Assembly: GCF_001940455.1 (NCBI RefSeq)
Contig: NZ_MKQR01000007.1
Location: forward strand, 23,378-87,377
Direction of reading: 5' to 3'
Length of the DNA: 64,000 nucleotides
Source of the DNA: Actinokineospora bangkokensis
Lineage (GTDB): Bacteria; Actinomycetota; Actinomycetes; Mycobacteriales; Pseudonocardiaceae
Of this stretch, positions 48,627 through 56,673 are shown piece after piece; position 1 is the first letter of the stretch, and each line of letters begins with the position of its first letter. The position numbers and the translations under genes are program-made. The notes under the pieces were generated by a model, which saw only the letters and a list, made by a program, of their open reading frames with translations, had not been told where the DNA came from and did not search any database.

Positions 48627-49312
48627 GCACCTACGTGCTCGTGCACGGCGCGAGCTCCGACGGCACCCACTGGCAGCGCGTCACCCCGCTGCTCACCGCC
48701 CTCGGCCACCGCGTCCTGACGCCCGACCTGCCGATCAGCGACCCGCGCGCCGGGCTCACCGAGTACGCCGACGCCATCGTCGAGGCCATCGGGGAGCACC
48801 GCGACGTGGTGCTGGTGGCGCAGTCGATGGCGGGCTTCTCCGCCCCGATCGCCGCCGCGCGCGTGCCGGTGGACCTGCTGGTGCTGGTCGCGGCCATGGT
48901 CCCGGTGCCCGGTGAGACGGCCGGGCGGTGGTGGGCGGCGACCGGGCAGCCCGAGGCGCAGCGCGCGGTCGACCTGGCCCTGGGCCGCGACCCCGACGCC
49001 CCGTTCGACCCCGACTTCCGCTTCCTGCACGACCTGCCCGCGGACCTGCGCGCCAGGATGTCGGCCACCGAGCCGCCCCACCAGGCGGACACGCCGTTCA
49101 CCGAGCCCTGGCCGCTCAGCGCCTGGCCGGACGTGCCCACCCACGCGCTGGTGGGCCGCGACGACCGCCTCTTCCCGCCGGACTTCCTGCGGCGGGTGAC
49201 CCGGGAGCGGCTGGGGATCGACGCCGAGGAGATCCCCGGCGGGCACCTCCCGGCCCTGTCCCAGCCGGAGGCGCTGGTGGAGCGGCTGGAGGCCGCGCGC
49301 ACCCGGTCGTGA
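48623..49312 (+). CDS. Alpha/beta hydrolase (esterase-like)
   Basis: 229 residues. It has VLVHGASSDGTHW at the N-terminus, the nucleophile region VAQSMAGFSA (SxSMxG type), and a C-terminal Asp (GRDDRLFP) and His (GGHLPALS). This resembles the hydroxynitrile lyase/methylesterase-like group. The GTG overlaps the previous stop (GTGA). Substrate unknown. Confidence 0.83.
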   Translation: MSTYVLVHGASSDGTHWQRVTPLLTALGHRVLTPDLPISDPRAGLTEYADAIVEAIGEHRDVVLVAQSMAGFSAPIAAARVPVDLLVLVAAMVPVPGETAGRWWAATGQPEAQRAVDLALGRDPDAPFDPDFRFLHDLPADLRARMSATEPPHQADTPFTEPWPLSAWPDVPTHALVGRDDRLFPPDFLRRVTRERLGIDAEEIPGGHLPALSQPEALVERLEAARTRS

Positions 49313-49359
49313 CGGCCGTCCTGCCCGGGGTTGTCGGTGCGCCTCGGTACGGTCCCGGC

Positions 49360-49848
49360 ATGAGCAGCAGCGAGCCGCGGGTGGAGACCCGGTCGGCCCG
49401 GCCCTACGCCTGCATCCGCACCCGCGCGCCGCTGAGCGAGTGGGGGCGGGTCAACGCGCTGGTCGGTGAGGTGCGGGCGTGGCTCGACGAGCGCGGCGTC
49501 GCCGTGGTCGGCGCGCCGCAGTACCGGTACCACTCGGTCGACGTCGCCGGGGAGATCGACGTCGAGGTCGGGTGGTGCGTGGCCGAGCCGGTCGAGGGCG
49601 ACGGGCGGGTGCGGCCGGGGGAGTGGCCCGCCGGGGAGTACGCCGTGTGCGACCACGTGGGTTCGCCGGACCGGATCACCGAGGCGTTCGCCCGGTTGGA
49701 CGAGTGGTCCGCGCGGACCGGGCGCCCCTTCGCCAAGCGCGGCGAAACCTGGGTGGGCCGTTTCGAGACTTATCTCACGGACCCTGCCCACGAGCCTGAC
49801 CTGGACCGATGGCGCACGGAGGTGGCGTACCTGCTCGGCACCGGGTGA
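49360..49848 (+). CDS. GyrI-like small-molecule-binding domain protein
   Basis: 162 residues with the SOUL/GyrI (AraC effector-binding) pattern: paired alpha-beta halves, QYRYHSVDVAGEIDVEVGWCV and the GEWPAGEYAVCDHVG strand. It lacks any DNA-binding domain, so it is a stand-alone ligand-binding or hydrolytic member. TACGGT (49348-49353) ends six bases before the ATG, which suggests a leaderless message. Confidence 0.75.
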   Translation: MSSSEPRVETRSARPYACIRTRAPLSEWGRVNALVGEVRAWLDERGVAVVGAPQYRYHSVDVAGEIDVEVGWCVAEPVEGDGRVRPGEWPAGEYAVCDHVGSPDRITEAFARLDEWSARTGRPFAKRGETWVGRFETYLTDPAHEPDLDRWRTEVAYLLGTG

Positions 49849-49941
49849 TCGCCCCGAATGATCTACGCCTGGGCGCCGCGACGGCCTAGCATCGGGTGCT
49901 CACGACCACGGCGCCCCGCCGCTCCCGGAGAAGGTGGACAC

Positions 49942-50109
49942 GTGAACGCCAACGAAGCCCTGGCCGAGGCCGACGAGCGGTACGAATCCGTCGGCGTCTG
50001 CCTCTGCCCCGCGTACGCGCGCGTGCCGGGCAGGCGCGAGCTGCACGACATCGGCGCGCCCGGGTGCGCCCACGGCACCACCGACGCGGTCAGGGCCGAC
50101 GTCGAGTGA
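49942..50109 (+). CDS. Small hypothetical protein
   Basis: 55 residues (MNANEALAEADERYESVGVCLC...). GTG at 49942 follows GGAGAAGG at good distance, and a TAGCAT box lies at 49887-49892. It has three cysteines (two in CLC, one in GCAHGT) plus His residues that could bind metal. No family is recognised. A textbook terminator follows, supporting a real transcription unit. Confidence 0.6.
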   Translation: MNANEALAEADERYESVGVCLCPAYARVPGRRELHDIGAPGCAHGTTDAVRADVE

Positions 50110-50154
50110 GCGCCGCCGAATAGGCGATCAGGAGCAATCCGCTGCGGCGGAAAG

Positions 50155-50191
50155 GGGACCGGTGGGCGCGCGCCCGCCGGTCCCGCTTTTT
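50155..50191 (+). terminator. Rho-independent terminator with U-tract
   Basis: GGGACCGGTGGGC (50155-50167) pairs with GCCCGCCGGTCCC (50172-50184), one G-U pair and a GCGC loop, followed by GCTTTTT. It is the only terminator in the window with a clear T-run. The rest of 50110-50463 is non-coding; GGTCCGAC occurs twice at 50421 and 50436, 15 bases apart, as a possible operator for the next gene. Confidence 0.9.
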
Positions 50192-50463
50192 CACTCACCG
50201 CGCCGACCAGGTGTGAATCCCACTTGACCCGGTGCTCCCGAGCTGGGGTTTGTTGCGGATAGCATCGATATCCAGCCCATTTCTCGCCCTCTGTCACCAC
50301 CCTTTCGGGCGCGTGTGCGCTTTTGCGGGCGATCAGTAGCGTCGGTTCCCGTCAGAACTTGACATCCCCTGCGGGTACCACGGCAATGCCTCACGCCCAC
50401 CGCTGCGCCCGGGGCGCCGTGGTCCGACGAGCACTGGTCCGACACAGCGAGGGAGCACACCGG

Positions 50464-50889
50464 ATGACCACCCACGGATCTCTGGCGGCCACCACCGCCG
50501 AGGCGTCCTGGTTCTGCTGCGGCACGGCCTGGGGCCCCTGCGGCTCGGCGGGCGGCGGCGCCTGCGGCACCTGCAAGTCCGCCAGCATGCAGTGCGCCTG
50601 GCCGAACACCTCCGACGCCTGCTTCGCCATCACCCGCCCCGACAGCTGCGGCGACACCCTGCTGCGGCAGACCTGCGGCCACACCTTCTACATCAAAAAT
50701 TTGTGTCGAACCACAGAGATCGGTGTGAAAATCGCTGACTGCGGCCCGCAGACCGACCTGTGGTGCGGGGAGAAGTCCTGCTGCTCGGGCAGCTGCGCCA
50801 CCGACCGGCTGATCGACCTGACCCCCGCCGCGTACAGCAAGATCGGGTCGCTGTCGACCGGCATCATGCCCGTCCAGGTGAGGAGCTGA
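50464..50889 (+). CDS. Cysteine-rich protein (15 Cys in 141 residues)
   Basis: A 141-residue protein with 15 cysteines between residues 18 and about 107 (WFCCGTAWGPCG, GACGTCK, DLWCGEKSCCSGSC), and a short Cys-free leader of 16 residues and Cys-free tail. It has no signal peptide of its own. The neighbours are a Tat-signal protein and a MauE-like membrane protein. The layout recalls the light chain of methylamine dehydrogenase, which is Cys-rich, needs MauE and carries a Trp next to Cys, but the similarity is thematic and I could not align it. It is probably disulfide-bonded outside the cell. ATG at 50464 after GAGGGAG. Confidence 0.7.
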   Translation: MTTHGSLAATTAEASWFCCGTAWGPCGSAGGGACGTCKSASMQCAWPNTSDACFAITRPDSCGDTLLRQTCGHTFYIKNLCRTTEIGVKIADCGPQTDLWCGEKSCCSGSCATDRLIDLTPAAYSKIGSLSTGIMPVQVRS

Positions 50890-50891
50890 CC

Positions 50892-51497
50892 GTGGACCTC
50901 GGACGCCGCAAGTTCCTGACCAGGGCCGTGCTCGGCAGCGCGGGCGCGGTCGCCGGGGCCACCGCCCTCGGCTCGCTCGCCCCCGAGGTGGCCCTGGCCG
51001 CCACCGGTGACCGGGTCGTGCCCGCTGGCGAGGTCGACCCCGACTTCGCCGAGGGGCGCGTCACCGCCATCAGCGGGTCGCTGCTGCTGGTCACCGGGTC
51101 GGACAAGGTCCTGCACCGGATCCACCTCACCGGCGGCACCAGCGTGTGGAAGCTCAGGCCGACGACGCTGGACGCGGCGGCGGTGGGCGACGGGCTCTAC
51201 GCTCGCGGGGTGCGGTTACCCGACGGCACGCTCGCCGCGGACGCGGTGTGGCTGAACATCGTCAACCTGCAGGCGCACGTGGCCGCGATCACCAGCGACG
51301 CGCTGCACCTCGACCACGCGGGCAGCCGGGTCGTCGGCCACGTCGTCGCGGGCACCACCGCGGCGGTCTACAACGGCACCCCGGCCGTGCGCGACCTGTC
51401 GCTGCTCCAGGTGGGCAGGCACGTGCAGCTGGTCGGGGCGTGGCGGCCGGACACCAACGAGGTCGACATCGCCACGGTGTACGCGTCGGCGGCCTGA
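50892..51497 (+). CDS. Tat-exported protein of unknown function
   Basis: 201 residues. The N-terminus is a clear twin-arginine signal: GRRKFLTRAVLG, a hydrophobic stretch, and ALA before ATGDR. The mature part is a beta-rich domain of about 165 residues with repeated ITS/VTG strands, of the DUF5666 style (ISGSLLLVTG..., LDAAAVGDGLYARG). The GTG is 2 bases after the stop of the cysteine-rich gene with AGGAG overlapping that stop region. It could carry its cysteine-rich neighbour out through the Tat system. Confidence 0.78.
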   Translation: MDLGRRKFLTRAVLGSAGAVAGATALGSLAPEVALAATGDRVVPAGEVDPDFAEGRVTAISGSLLLVTGSDKVLHRIHLTGGTSVWKLRPTTLDAAAVGDGLYARGVRLPDGTLAADAVWLNIVNLQAHVAAITSDALHLDHAGSRVVGHVVAGTTAAVYNGTPAVRDLSLLQVGRHVQLVGAWRPDTNEVDIATVYASAA

Positions 51498-51508
51498 GGG
51501 AGGCGGAG

Positions 51509-52342
51509 ATGGTGGGATCGCTGGGCACGGCCGGGCTGCTGGGCACCGGCCCCGCGGTGGCGCTGGCCGCGGTGCTGGCCTGGGCCGCCGGGTTCAAGCT
51601 GCTCTCCCGCGGCGCGGCCACCACGGCCCGCCGCTCGGCGCTGCGGGTGCTCGTGGGCGAGGGGCGGGTGCTGCCCGCCTACCGGGCGGTCGGCGCCGCG
51701 GAGGCCCTGGTGGCCCTCGCGCTGCTCGTCCCGGCCGCCAGGCCCGTCGGCGGGGTCGCGGCGGCGGTGCTGGCGGTCGGCATGCTGGCCTACCTGGGCT
51801 ACGCGCGCTCGGCCGCCCCGGAGTCGTCCTGCGGGTGCCTGAGCGAGAAGGTGGCGCCGGTGGGCGCCCGCCAGTTCGCCAGGGCCGGGCTGATGGCCGT
51901 GGTCGGCGCGGCGGCGGTCCCGCAGGGGGCGTTCGCCGCGCTGCCCGCGCTGGTGCTGCTGCTGGCGGTCGTCGCGCTCTCCCCGGAGCTGGACGGCTGG
52001 TGGCTGCTGCCGCTGCGCAGGCTGCGGGTGCGGCTGAGCCACCCGCTCGCCCGCCGGACGACCTTCGAGGTGCCGGTGGACTCCTCGGTGGCGCAGCTGC
52101 TGCGCAGCGACGCCTACCGCTCGGTGGCCGGGCTGGTCCGCTCGGACCTGCTCGACTCCTGGGACGAGGGCGAGTGGCGGATCCTCACCTACGGCGCCCG
52201 CCGCGTCGACGGCACCCCGGCCACGGCCGTGTTCGCGGTGCCGCTGTACCGGTACGAGCCGGAGGACGTCCGGGTCGCCCTGGTCGATGACGCCGAAGCC
52301 GCCCCGGCCGCGGTCTCGGCGGCGGACACTGTCGTGGCGTAG
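51509..52342 (+). CDS. MauE/DoxX-like redox-associated membrane protein
   Basis: 277 residues. The first about 155 residues form four TM segments typical of MauE/DoxX proteins, with a CGC pair in SSCGCLSEK between TM segments that would be the redox site. The remaining 120 residues are soluble with no recognised fold. MauE is needed for disulfide formation in the methylamine dehydrogenase light chain. Standing directly after a cysteine-rich gene, this protein is likely its thiol-oxidising partner. ATG at 51509 after GAGGGAGGCGGAG. Confidence 0.78.
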   Translation: MVGSLGTAGLLGTGPAVALAAVLAWAAGFKLLSRGAATTARRSALRVLVGEGRVLPAYRAVGAAEALVALALLVPAARPVGGVAAAVLAVGMLAYLGYARSAAPESSCGCLSEKVAPVGARQFARAGLMAVVGAAAVPQGAFAALPALVLLLAVVALSPELDGWWLLPLRRLRVRLSHPLARRTTFEVPVDSSVAQLLRSDAYRSVAGLVRSDLLDSWDEGEWRILTYGARRVDGTPATAVFAVPLYRYEPEDVRVALVDDAEAAPAAVSAADTVVA

Positions 52343-52357
52343 GTGCACCATGGGGCC

Positions 52358-52567
52358 ATGTGTCGCAGCATCAAGACCCTGAGGCCCCCGTTCACCGACG
52401 ACGCGGACGAGGACGACGTCCGGGCGGCGGCTCTGCAGTACGTGCGCAAGATCTCGGGGTTCCGCGCCCCGGCCGCGCACAACGCCGAGGCCTTCGAGGC
52501 CGCGGTGGACGCGGTGGCCGCCGCCACGGCCGAACTCCTCGACCGGCTGGTCGTCAAGGGGCGGTAG
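52358..52567 (+). CDS. DUF2277 family protein
   Basis: 69 residues starting MCRSIKTLRPPF and continuing AALQYVRKISGFRAPAAHNAEAF, the highly conserved DUF2277 pattern. No function is known. The ATG at 52358 is preceded by GGGG; a TAGGTG lies near. A perfect 17-bp hairpin follows. Confidence 0.9.
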   Translation: MCRSIKTLRPPFTDDADEDDVRAAALQYVRKISGFRAPAAHNAEAFEAAVDAVAAATAELLDRLVVKGR

Positions 52568-52582
52568 ACCACGGCGCGCCCC

Positions 52583-52624
52583 ACCGGCCCGCGGGTGCGG
52601 CACCCGGCGCACCCGCGGGCCGGT
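52583..52624 (+). terminator. Hairpin terminator after DUF2277 gene
   Basis: A perfect 17-bp stem ACCGGCCCGCGGGTGCG (52583-52599) with its complement at 52608-52624 and an 8-base loop, 15 bases after the stop. Confidence 0.85.
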
Positions 52625-52652
52625 CTTCGCCGTGCCCGGCAGGGGAGGGTCC

Positions 52653-52847
52653 ATGCGGACGTGGAAGCGCAGCACCTTCAGCGGCGACAGCGGCAACTGC
52701 GCCGAGGTCGCCCTCGGCGCGCCCGTGGGCGTGCGCGACTCCAAGGCGCCCGGTGCGGTGCTGTGGGTCAGCCCGCGGGCGTGGACCGCCCTGCTGGGCG
52801 CGCTGTCAGGACTGTCAGAACAGCCACCCCGCGCACAGCGCGGGTGA
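52653..52847 (+). CDS. DUF397 family protein
   Basis: 64 residues with the DUF397 pattern: TWKRSTFSGDSGNCAEVA, VGVRDSKAPG and FS/WVSPRAW. These small proteins usually lie next to XRE-type regulators; none is adjacent here. The last 33 bases overlap the 3' end of the convergent membrane protein gene. ATG at 52653 after GGGGAGGGTCC. Confidence 0.88.
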   Translation: MRTWKRSTFSGDSGNCAEVALGAPVGVRDSKAPGAVLWVSPRAWTALLGALSGLSEQPPRAQRG

Positions 52848-53354
52848 GGCGGCCAGCAGGCTGAACCGGATGAACCGGCCCACCAGGCCCGCGCCGATGA
52901 ACGTGCTCAGCCGCATCCGCACCAGGCCCGCCAGCACCACCGTGGCCATGTAGGGCGGCAGCCCGACCACCGAGCTGACGGTGTACGTGCCGACCATCCA
53001 GCGCGGGTGCTCCTGGCAGCGGGCCCGCACCGACTCCACCCACGCCCGCACCCGCTTGGTGCGCAGCTGCCAGGCCGCCCGGCGCGGGGTCAGCGGCTTG
53101 GGCTCGCGGGCGTGCAGCCTGCGGTGCAGGAACTCCGGCAGCCGGATCGAGCCGCGCCCGACGTAGTAGTGCACCAGCTTCCCGGCCACCTGCCCGACCG
53201 CCACCACCAGGCCGAGCAGCAGGAACGGGATGCCGGGCTCCTTGGCGGCCAGGCCGAGCACGAACAGCTCGATGCTGACGAAGGGCACCACGGCCGAGGA
53301 GAACGCGACACCCAGCGTGAGGCACAACCAGGTGAGCAGCACGCGGACGATCAC
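52815..53354 (-). CDS. Small integral membrane protein (DedA/VTT-like)
   Basis: 179 residues: N-terminal hydrophobic segments (about 5-30 and 42-65), a basic cytoplasmic stretch RLHAREPKPLTPRRAAWQLRTKR, then TM segments near 120-175 with a GLPPYM motif. The layout fits the SNARE-associated/VTT group loosely. Function unknown. ATG at 53352-53354 after GGGAGGTGATC. Confidence 0.7.
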   Translation of the reverse strand: MIVRVLLTWLCLTLGVAFSSAVVPFVSIELFVLGLAAKEPGIPFLLLGLVVAVGQVAGKLVHYYVGRGSIRLPEFLHRRLHAREPKPLTPRRAAWQLRTKRVRAWVESVRARCQEHPRWMVGTYTVSSVVGLPPYMATVVLAGLVRMRLSTFIGAGLVGRFIRFSLLAASPALCAGWLF

Positions 53355-53497
53355 CTCCCGACCCGACCAGCCGTCGACGGTACCCGACCCCGTCGGTGGG
53401 ACGTCCCACCCACCGCCGGGGTTGCGGTCTGCCCTGGTAGTCGCCCGCCACGCCCGGAACGTCTCACCCCGGCGCGCGCCTCACCCCGGCGCGCGCC

Positions 53498-54094
53498 TCA
53501 TCCCGGGAGCGGGCCGAGCAGGAACTCCCCGGCCGAGCCGGGGGAGTGGTCGAAGTAGAACTCCCGGATGGCCGAGAGGATCTCCGGCACCCCGATGTAG
53601 CCGTCCTCGTCGGTGTCCAGCCGCCGGTGCACCTCGCGGGCGTCGGCCTCGGGCAGGGCCATCAGGCTGCGGGTCCAGCGCACCTCGTCGTCGGCGGTGA
53701 GGCGGCCGTCGCCGTCGGTGTCGGCGATGGCCATGATCGCCTCCAGGAACGGCTGGTAGACCGCGTCGAAGTTCTCCGGGGTCTCCAGCAGCCCGTGCGC
53801 GAACGCCCGCTGGTACTCCGCCAGCGAGATCCGCTCGTCGCCGGTGGTGTCGGCCACCGACCGCAGGTGCCGCCACAGCCCGCCCATCAGCCCGCGCACC
53901 CGCACCAGCCGCGGGTCGTCGGGGCCCAGGTCGTACTCGGCGGCCAGGTTCGCGCAGGCCCGCTCGAAGTCCGCGCGCTCGACCAGGCCGTTGCCGTCGA
54001 GGTCGTAGGTCTGGAACCGGCGGGCCAGCTTGCGCTCCAGGTGACTGCGCACCGCGTCCTCCCCGTTGATCACCGGATGGCCCGAGTCAACCAC
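53498..54094 (-). CDS. EF-hand calcium-binding protein (calerythrin-like)
   Basis: 198 residues with four EF-hand loops in order: DLDGNGLVERADFE, DTTGDERISLAEYQ, DTDGDGRLTADDEV and DTDEDGYIGVPEIL. Loops 1, 3 and 4 have the usual Ca2+ ligands; loop 2 is weaker. The layout is that of bacterial sarcoplasmic-type proteins (calerythrin, CabA/CabC) which buffer Ca2+ in actinomycetes. The start is GTG at 54092-54094; a shorter start is possible. Confidence 0.9.
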   Translation of the reverse strand: MVDSGHPVINGEDAVRSHLERKLARRFQTYDLDGNGLVERADFERACANLAAEYDLGPDDPRLVRVRGLMGGLWRHLRSVADTTGDERISLAEYQRAFAHGLLETPENFDAVYQPFLEAIMAIADTDGDGRLTADDEVRWTRSLMALPEADAREVHRRLDTDEDGYIGVPEILSAIREFYFDHSPGSAGEFLLGPLPG

Positions 54095-54166
54095 GCCCCG
54101 GCCCCGGGCGCGGCGGGCCGCACGCCGGGGGCGGCACCGGGCGGGCGTGGTGGGAGGGGGAGCACC

Positions 54167-54724
54167 TCAGCCCAGGGCCAGCTCCAGCGACCCGGTCAGC
54201 CGCACCTCGCGCAGGGGCTGACCAGCGGCGTCGAGGGTGCGCACCACGCCGTCGGGCTCCCAGCCCGCGCGCCGGTAGAAGTTCACCGAGGCCGCGTTGC
54301 GCTCGGGCACCCACGCGATCCCCCGGGTGGCCCCGCCCGCGCGCAGCGCGGCGGCGGTGGTGGCCAGCAGCCTGCCGCCGTGCCCGCGCCTGCCCCACCT
54401 CGGCTCGACCAGCAGGGTGCCCACCAGGGCCACGGTGGCCGCGTCGGGCACCGGCACGTCGTTGGCCGCCGCGGACTCCGACTCCGGCGACGGGCCCGCC
54501 GAGCAGAACCCGACGACCCACCGGCCCTCCTCGGCCACGAACACCGACGCCGGGCCCTGGGCGATGGTCTGGCGCCACTGCTCGGCCGCCGCCGCCGCGT
54601 CGAACCCGTCGAGCACCTCGGCGGGCAGCACCGTGGCGAACCCGGTGCGCCAGGTCTCCAGCTGGAGCCGGGCGACCTCCTCGGCGTCCTCGGGCCGGGC
54701 GGGGCGGACGTGGGCTTCGGCCAT
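54167..54724 (-). CDS. GNAT family N-acetyltransferase
   Basis: 185 residues. Motif A is [27 protein letters not shown], with the acetyl-CoA pyrophosphate loop RRGHGG, and the C-terminal NFYRRAGWEPDG strand. The substrate is unknown. I take ATG at 54722-54724; the open frame runs to 54793 and would overlap the promoter of the divergent gene. Confidence 0.88.
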   Translation of the reverse strand: MAEAHVRPARPEDAEEVARLQLETWRTGFATVLPAEVLDGFDAAAAAEQWRQTIAQGPASVFVAEEGRWVVGFCSAGPSPESESAAANDVPVPDAATVALVGTLLVEPRWGRRGHGGRLLATTAAALRAGGATRGIAWVPERNAASVNFYRRAGWEPDGVVRTLDAAGQPLREVRLTGSLELALG

Positions 54725-54801
54725 GGCGGCGAACCTACCGGGGGGAGTGTCGGTGGTGGCCGGCAGCATCCACCACCGTGGCAGCCCCAGCACTGGAGAC
54801 C

Positions 54802-56007
54802 ATGACCGCCGACGCCGCGCGCCGCACCGCGCTGGCCGCCCAGGGCTTCGCGGACCCGCGGCCCACCGGCCCGCCGACGCGCAGGCACCTGCAGAAGGCG
54901 CTCTCGCGCGTGCAGCTGCTCCAGCTCGACTCGGTGAACGTGGCCGTGCGCGCGCACTACATGCCGCTGTTCTCCCGGCTGGGCGGCTACGACCCGGCGC
55001 TGGTCGACGACGCGGCCTGGCTGCACAGCGCGCGCAGGCCCCGGCTGCTGGTCGAGTACTGGGCGCACGAGGCGAGCCTGGTCCCGGTCGAGGACTGGCC
55101 GCTGTTCCGCTGGCGGATGCGCCGGTTCGAGGAGCGCTACGCCCGCCACGTCGACCGCGTCCGCCGGGAGTCGCCGGGGCTGGTCGAGGACGTGCTGGCC
55201 GCCGTGCGCGACCTGGGCCCGTCGACGGCGGGCGCGCTGCAGGCCGCGCTCGGCGGGGTGGGCCCGAAGGTCAAGGGCGGGTGGTGGAACCGCTCGGACG
55301 TCAAGGTCGTGTGCGAGTACCTGTTCGCCGTCGGCGCGCTGACCACCGGCACCCGCAAGGGCTTCCAGCGCCACTACGACCTGCCCGAGCGGGTGATCCC
55401 CGCCGACGTCCTCGCCCAGACCCCGGACGACGACGAGTGCGCGCGCAGGCTCACCCTGCGCGCGGCGCTGGCGCACGGCGTGGGCACCGAGAAGGACCTG
55501 CGCGACTACTACCGCTTGCAGCCCGCGCAGTCGCAGCGGGCGGTGGCCGAGCTGGTGGAGGCGGGGCAGCTGGAGCCGGTGGCCGTGCGCGGTTGGTCGC
55601 ACGCCGCCTACCGCCACCCGCAGGCCAGGACGCCGCGCCAGGTGCGCGGGCGGGCGCTGCTGTGCCCGTTCGACCCGCTGGTGTGGGAGCGCGCCCGCAC
55701 CGAGCGGATCTTCGACTTCCACTACCGGATCGAGATCTACGTGCCCGAGCCGCAGCGGGTGCACGGCTACTACGTCTTCCCGTTCCTGCTCGACGGGCAC
55801 CTCGTGGGCCGGGTCGACCTCAAGGCCGACCGGGCGACGGGAACCCTGCGCGCGCAGGGGGCGTTCGCCGAGCAGGGGGTGGACACCCGCCGGGTGGCGG
55901 CCGAGCTGGCGGGCGAGCTGCACGCCATGGCCGCCTGGCTGGAGCTGGACCGGGTGTGGGTGGGTGAGCGCGGCGACCTCGCCGGTGACCTCGCCGCCGC
56001 GCTCTGA
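54802..56007 (+). CDS. Winged-helix DNA glycosylase-like protein (YcaQ/AlkX family)
   Basis: 401 residues of the HTH_42 family. The conserved QLLQLDSVNV lies near residue 40 (with the Q-x-D catalytic motif described for YcaQ), the region YWAHEASLVP near 95, and the C-terminal CPFDPLVWERARTERIFDF. YcaQ-type proteins unhook DNA interstrand crosslinks, and homologues (AlkX, AZL) give self-resistance in DNA-alkylator clusters. Here it stands among core genes, so general DNA repair is likelier. ATG at 54802; an in-frame GTG at 54778 is possible. Confidence 0.85.
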   Translation: MTADAARRTALAAQGFADPRPTGPPTRRHLQKALSRVQLLQLDSVNVAVRAHYMPLFSRLGGYDPALVDDAAWLHSARRPRLLVEYWAHEASLVPVEDWPLFRWRMRRFEERYARHVDRVRRESPGLVEDVLAAVRDLGPSTAGALQAALGGVGPKVKGGWWNRSDVKVVCEYLFAVGALTTGTRKGFQRHYDLPERVIPADVLAQTPDDDECARRLTLRAALAHGVGTEKDLRDYYRLQPAQSQRAVAELVEAGQLEPVAVRGWSHAAYRHPQARTPRQVRGRALLCPFDPLVWERARTERIFDFHYRIEIYVPEPQRVHGYYVFPFLLDGHLVGRVDLKADRATGTLRAQGAFAEQGVDTRRVAAELAGELHAMAAWLELDRVWVGERGDLAGDLAAAL

Positions 56008-56029
56008 CCGGCTCGACATCACTGTGACA

Positions 56030-56097
56030 GCGGTGATGACACCACCATGGTGTCATCACCGCTCGACAGATGTCAGATTCGGTGTCATGGTGGTGTC
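56030..56097 (+). promoter_or_regulatory. Palindromic operator upstream of RHH/DUF4097 operon
   Basis: A perfect dyad GCGGTGATGACACCA-CCA-TGGTGTCATCACCGC spans 56030-56062. The half-site word GGTGTCAT recurs at 56049, 56080 and 56090, the last ending at the ATG. The adjacent gene encodes a ribbon-helix-helix protein, so this is probably its autoregulatory operator. Confidence 0.75.
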
Positions 56098-56673
56098 ATG
56101 GATCTGAGCCCGTACATCTCCGCACTGCGGGATGACCTGACCACCACCGCCTCCGCGGGCGACGAGACCACCCGCCGGGCGGCCACCGTGCTCGCCGCCG
56201 CGCTGGAGCCCGCCGCCCGCCTGGCGATCATGACCGCGCTGGCCGACCTGGCCGCCGAGGTCACCGCCGAGCTGCCCGACCACGTCGTCGACGTCCGCCT
56301 CGACGGCCGCGACGTGCGGGTGGCCGTCACCGCCACCGCGGGCGCCCGCCGCCCCGAGCCGGAGCCCGAGCCCGAGCGGCCGCGCGCCGAGCAGCCGGGC
56401 CAGTCCGGGCCGTCCGGGCACCAGGGCCAGGGCGGGCCCGCGGGCGCCGCCGGGGACATGAGCCGGATGACGCTGCGGCTGTTCGAGGAGCTGAAGTCGC
56501 GCGCCGAGCAGGCCGCCTCCAGCCAGGGCGTCTCGCTGAACACCTTCGTCCAGCAGGCGTTGCAGGGCGCCCTCAGCGGCAAGGGCAGGCACGGCTTCGG
56601 CCACCACACCCCGCCCGCCGACGGCACCCCCGACGACGACGGCAAGCGCGTGCGCGGGTGGTACACCGGATGA
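56098..56673 (+). CDS. Ribbon-helix-helix (HicB/Arc-like) regulator
   Basis: 191 residues. The C-terminal third holds a MetJ/Arc fold: MTLRLFEELKSRAEQAASSQGVSLNTFVQQAL, as in HicB-type antitoxins. The N-terminal domain (about 1-85) is alpha/beta and a Pro/Glu/Gln-rich linker joins them. Such genes are often annotated as toxin-antitoxin HicB proteins and stand before DUF4097 genes in actinomycetes. The ATG at 56098 has no Shine-Dalgarno. No HicA toxin gene is adjacent. Confidence 0.82.
   Translation: MDLSPYISALRDDLTTTASAGDETTRRAATVLAAALEPAARLAIMTALADLAAEVTAELPDHVVDVRLDGRDVRVAVTATAGARRPEPEPEPERPRAEQPGQSGPSGHQGQGGPAGAAGDMSRMTLRLFEELKSRAEQAASSQGVSLNTFVQQALQGALSGKGRHGFGHHTPPADGTPDDDGKRVRGWYTG

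Noticed and set aside
50464-50889. Cysteine-rich protein as a lanthipeptide or other RiPP precursor
   Set aside because: At 141 residues with cysteines over the whole length it lacks a leader/core layout, and no lanthionine synthetase, radical SAM or YcaO gene is nearby.
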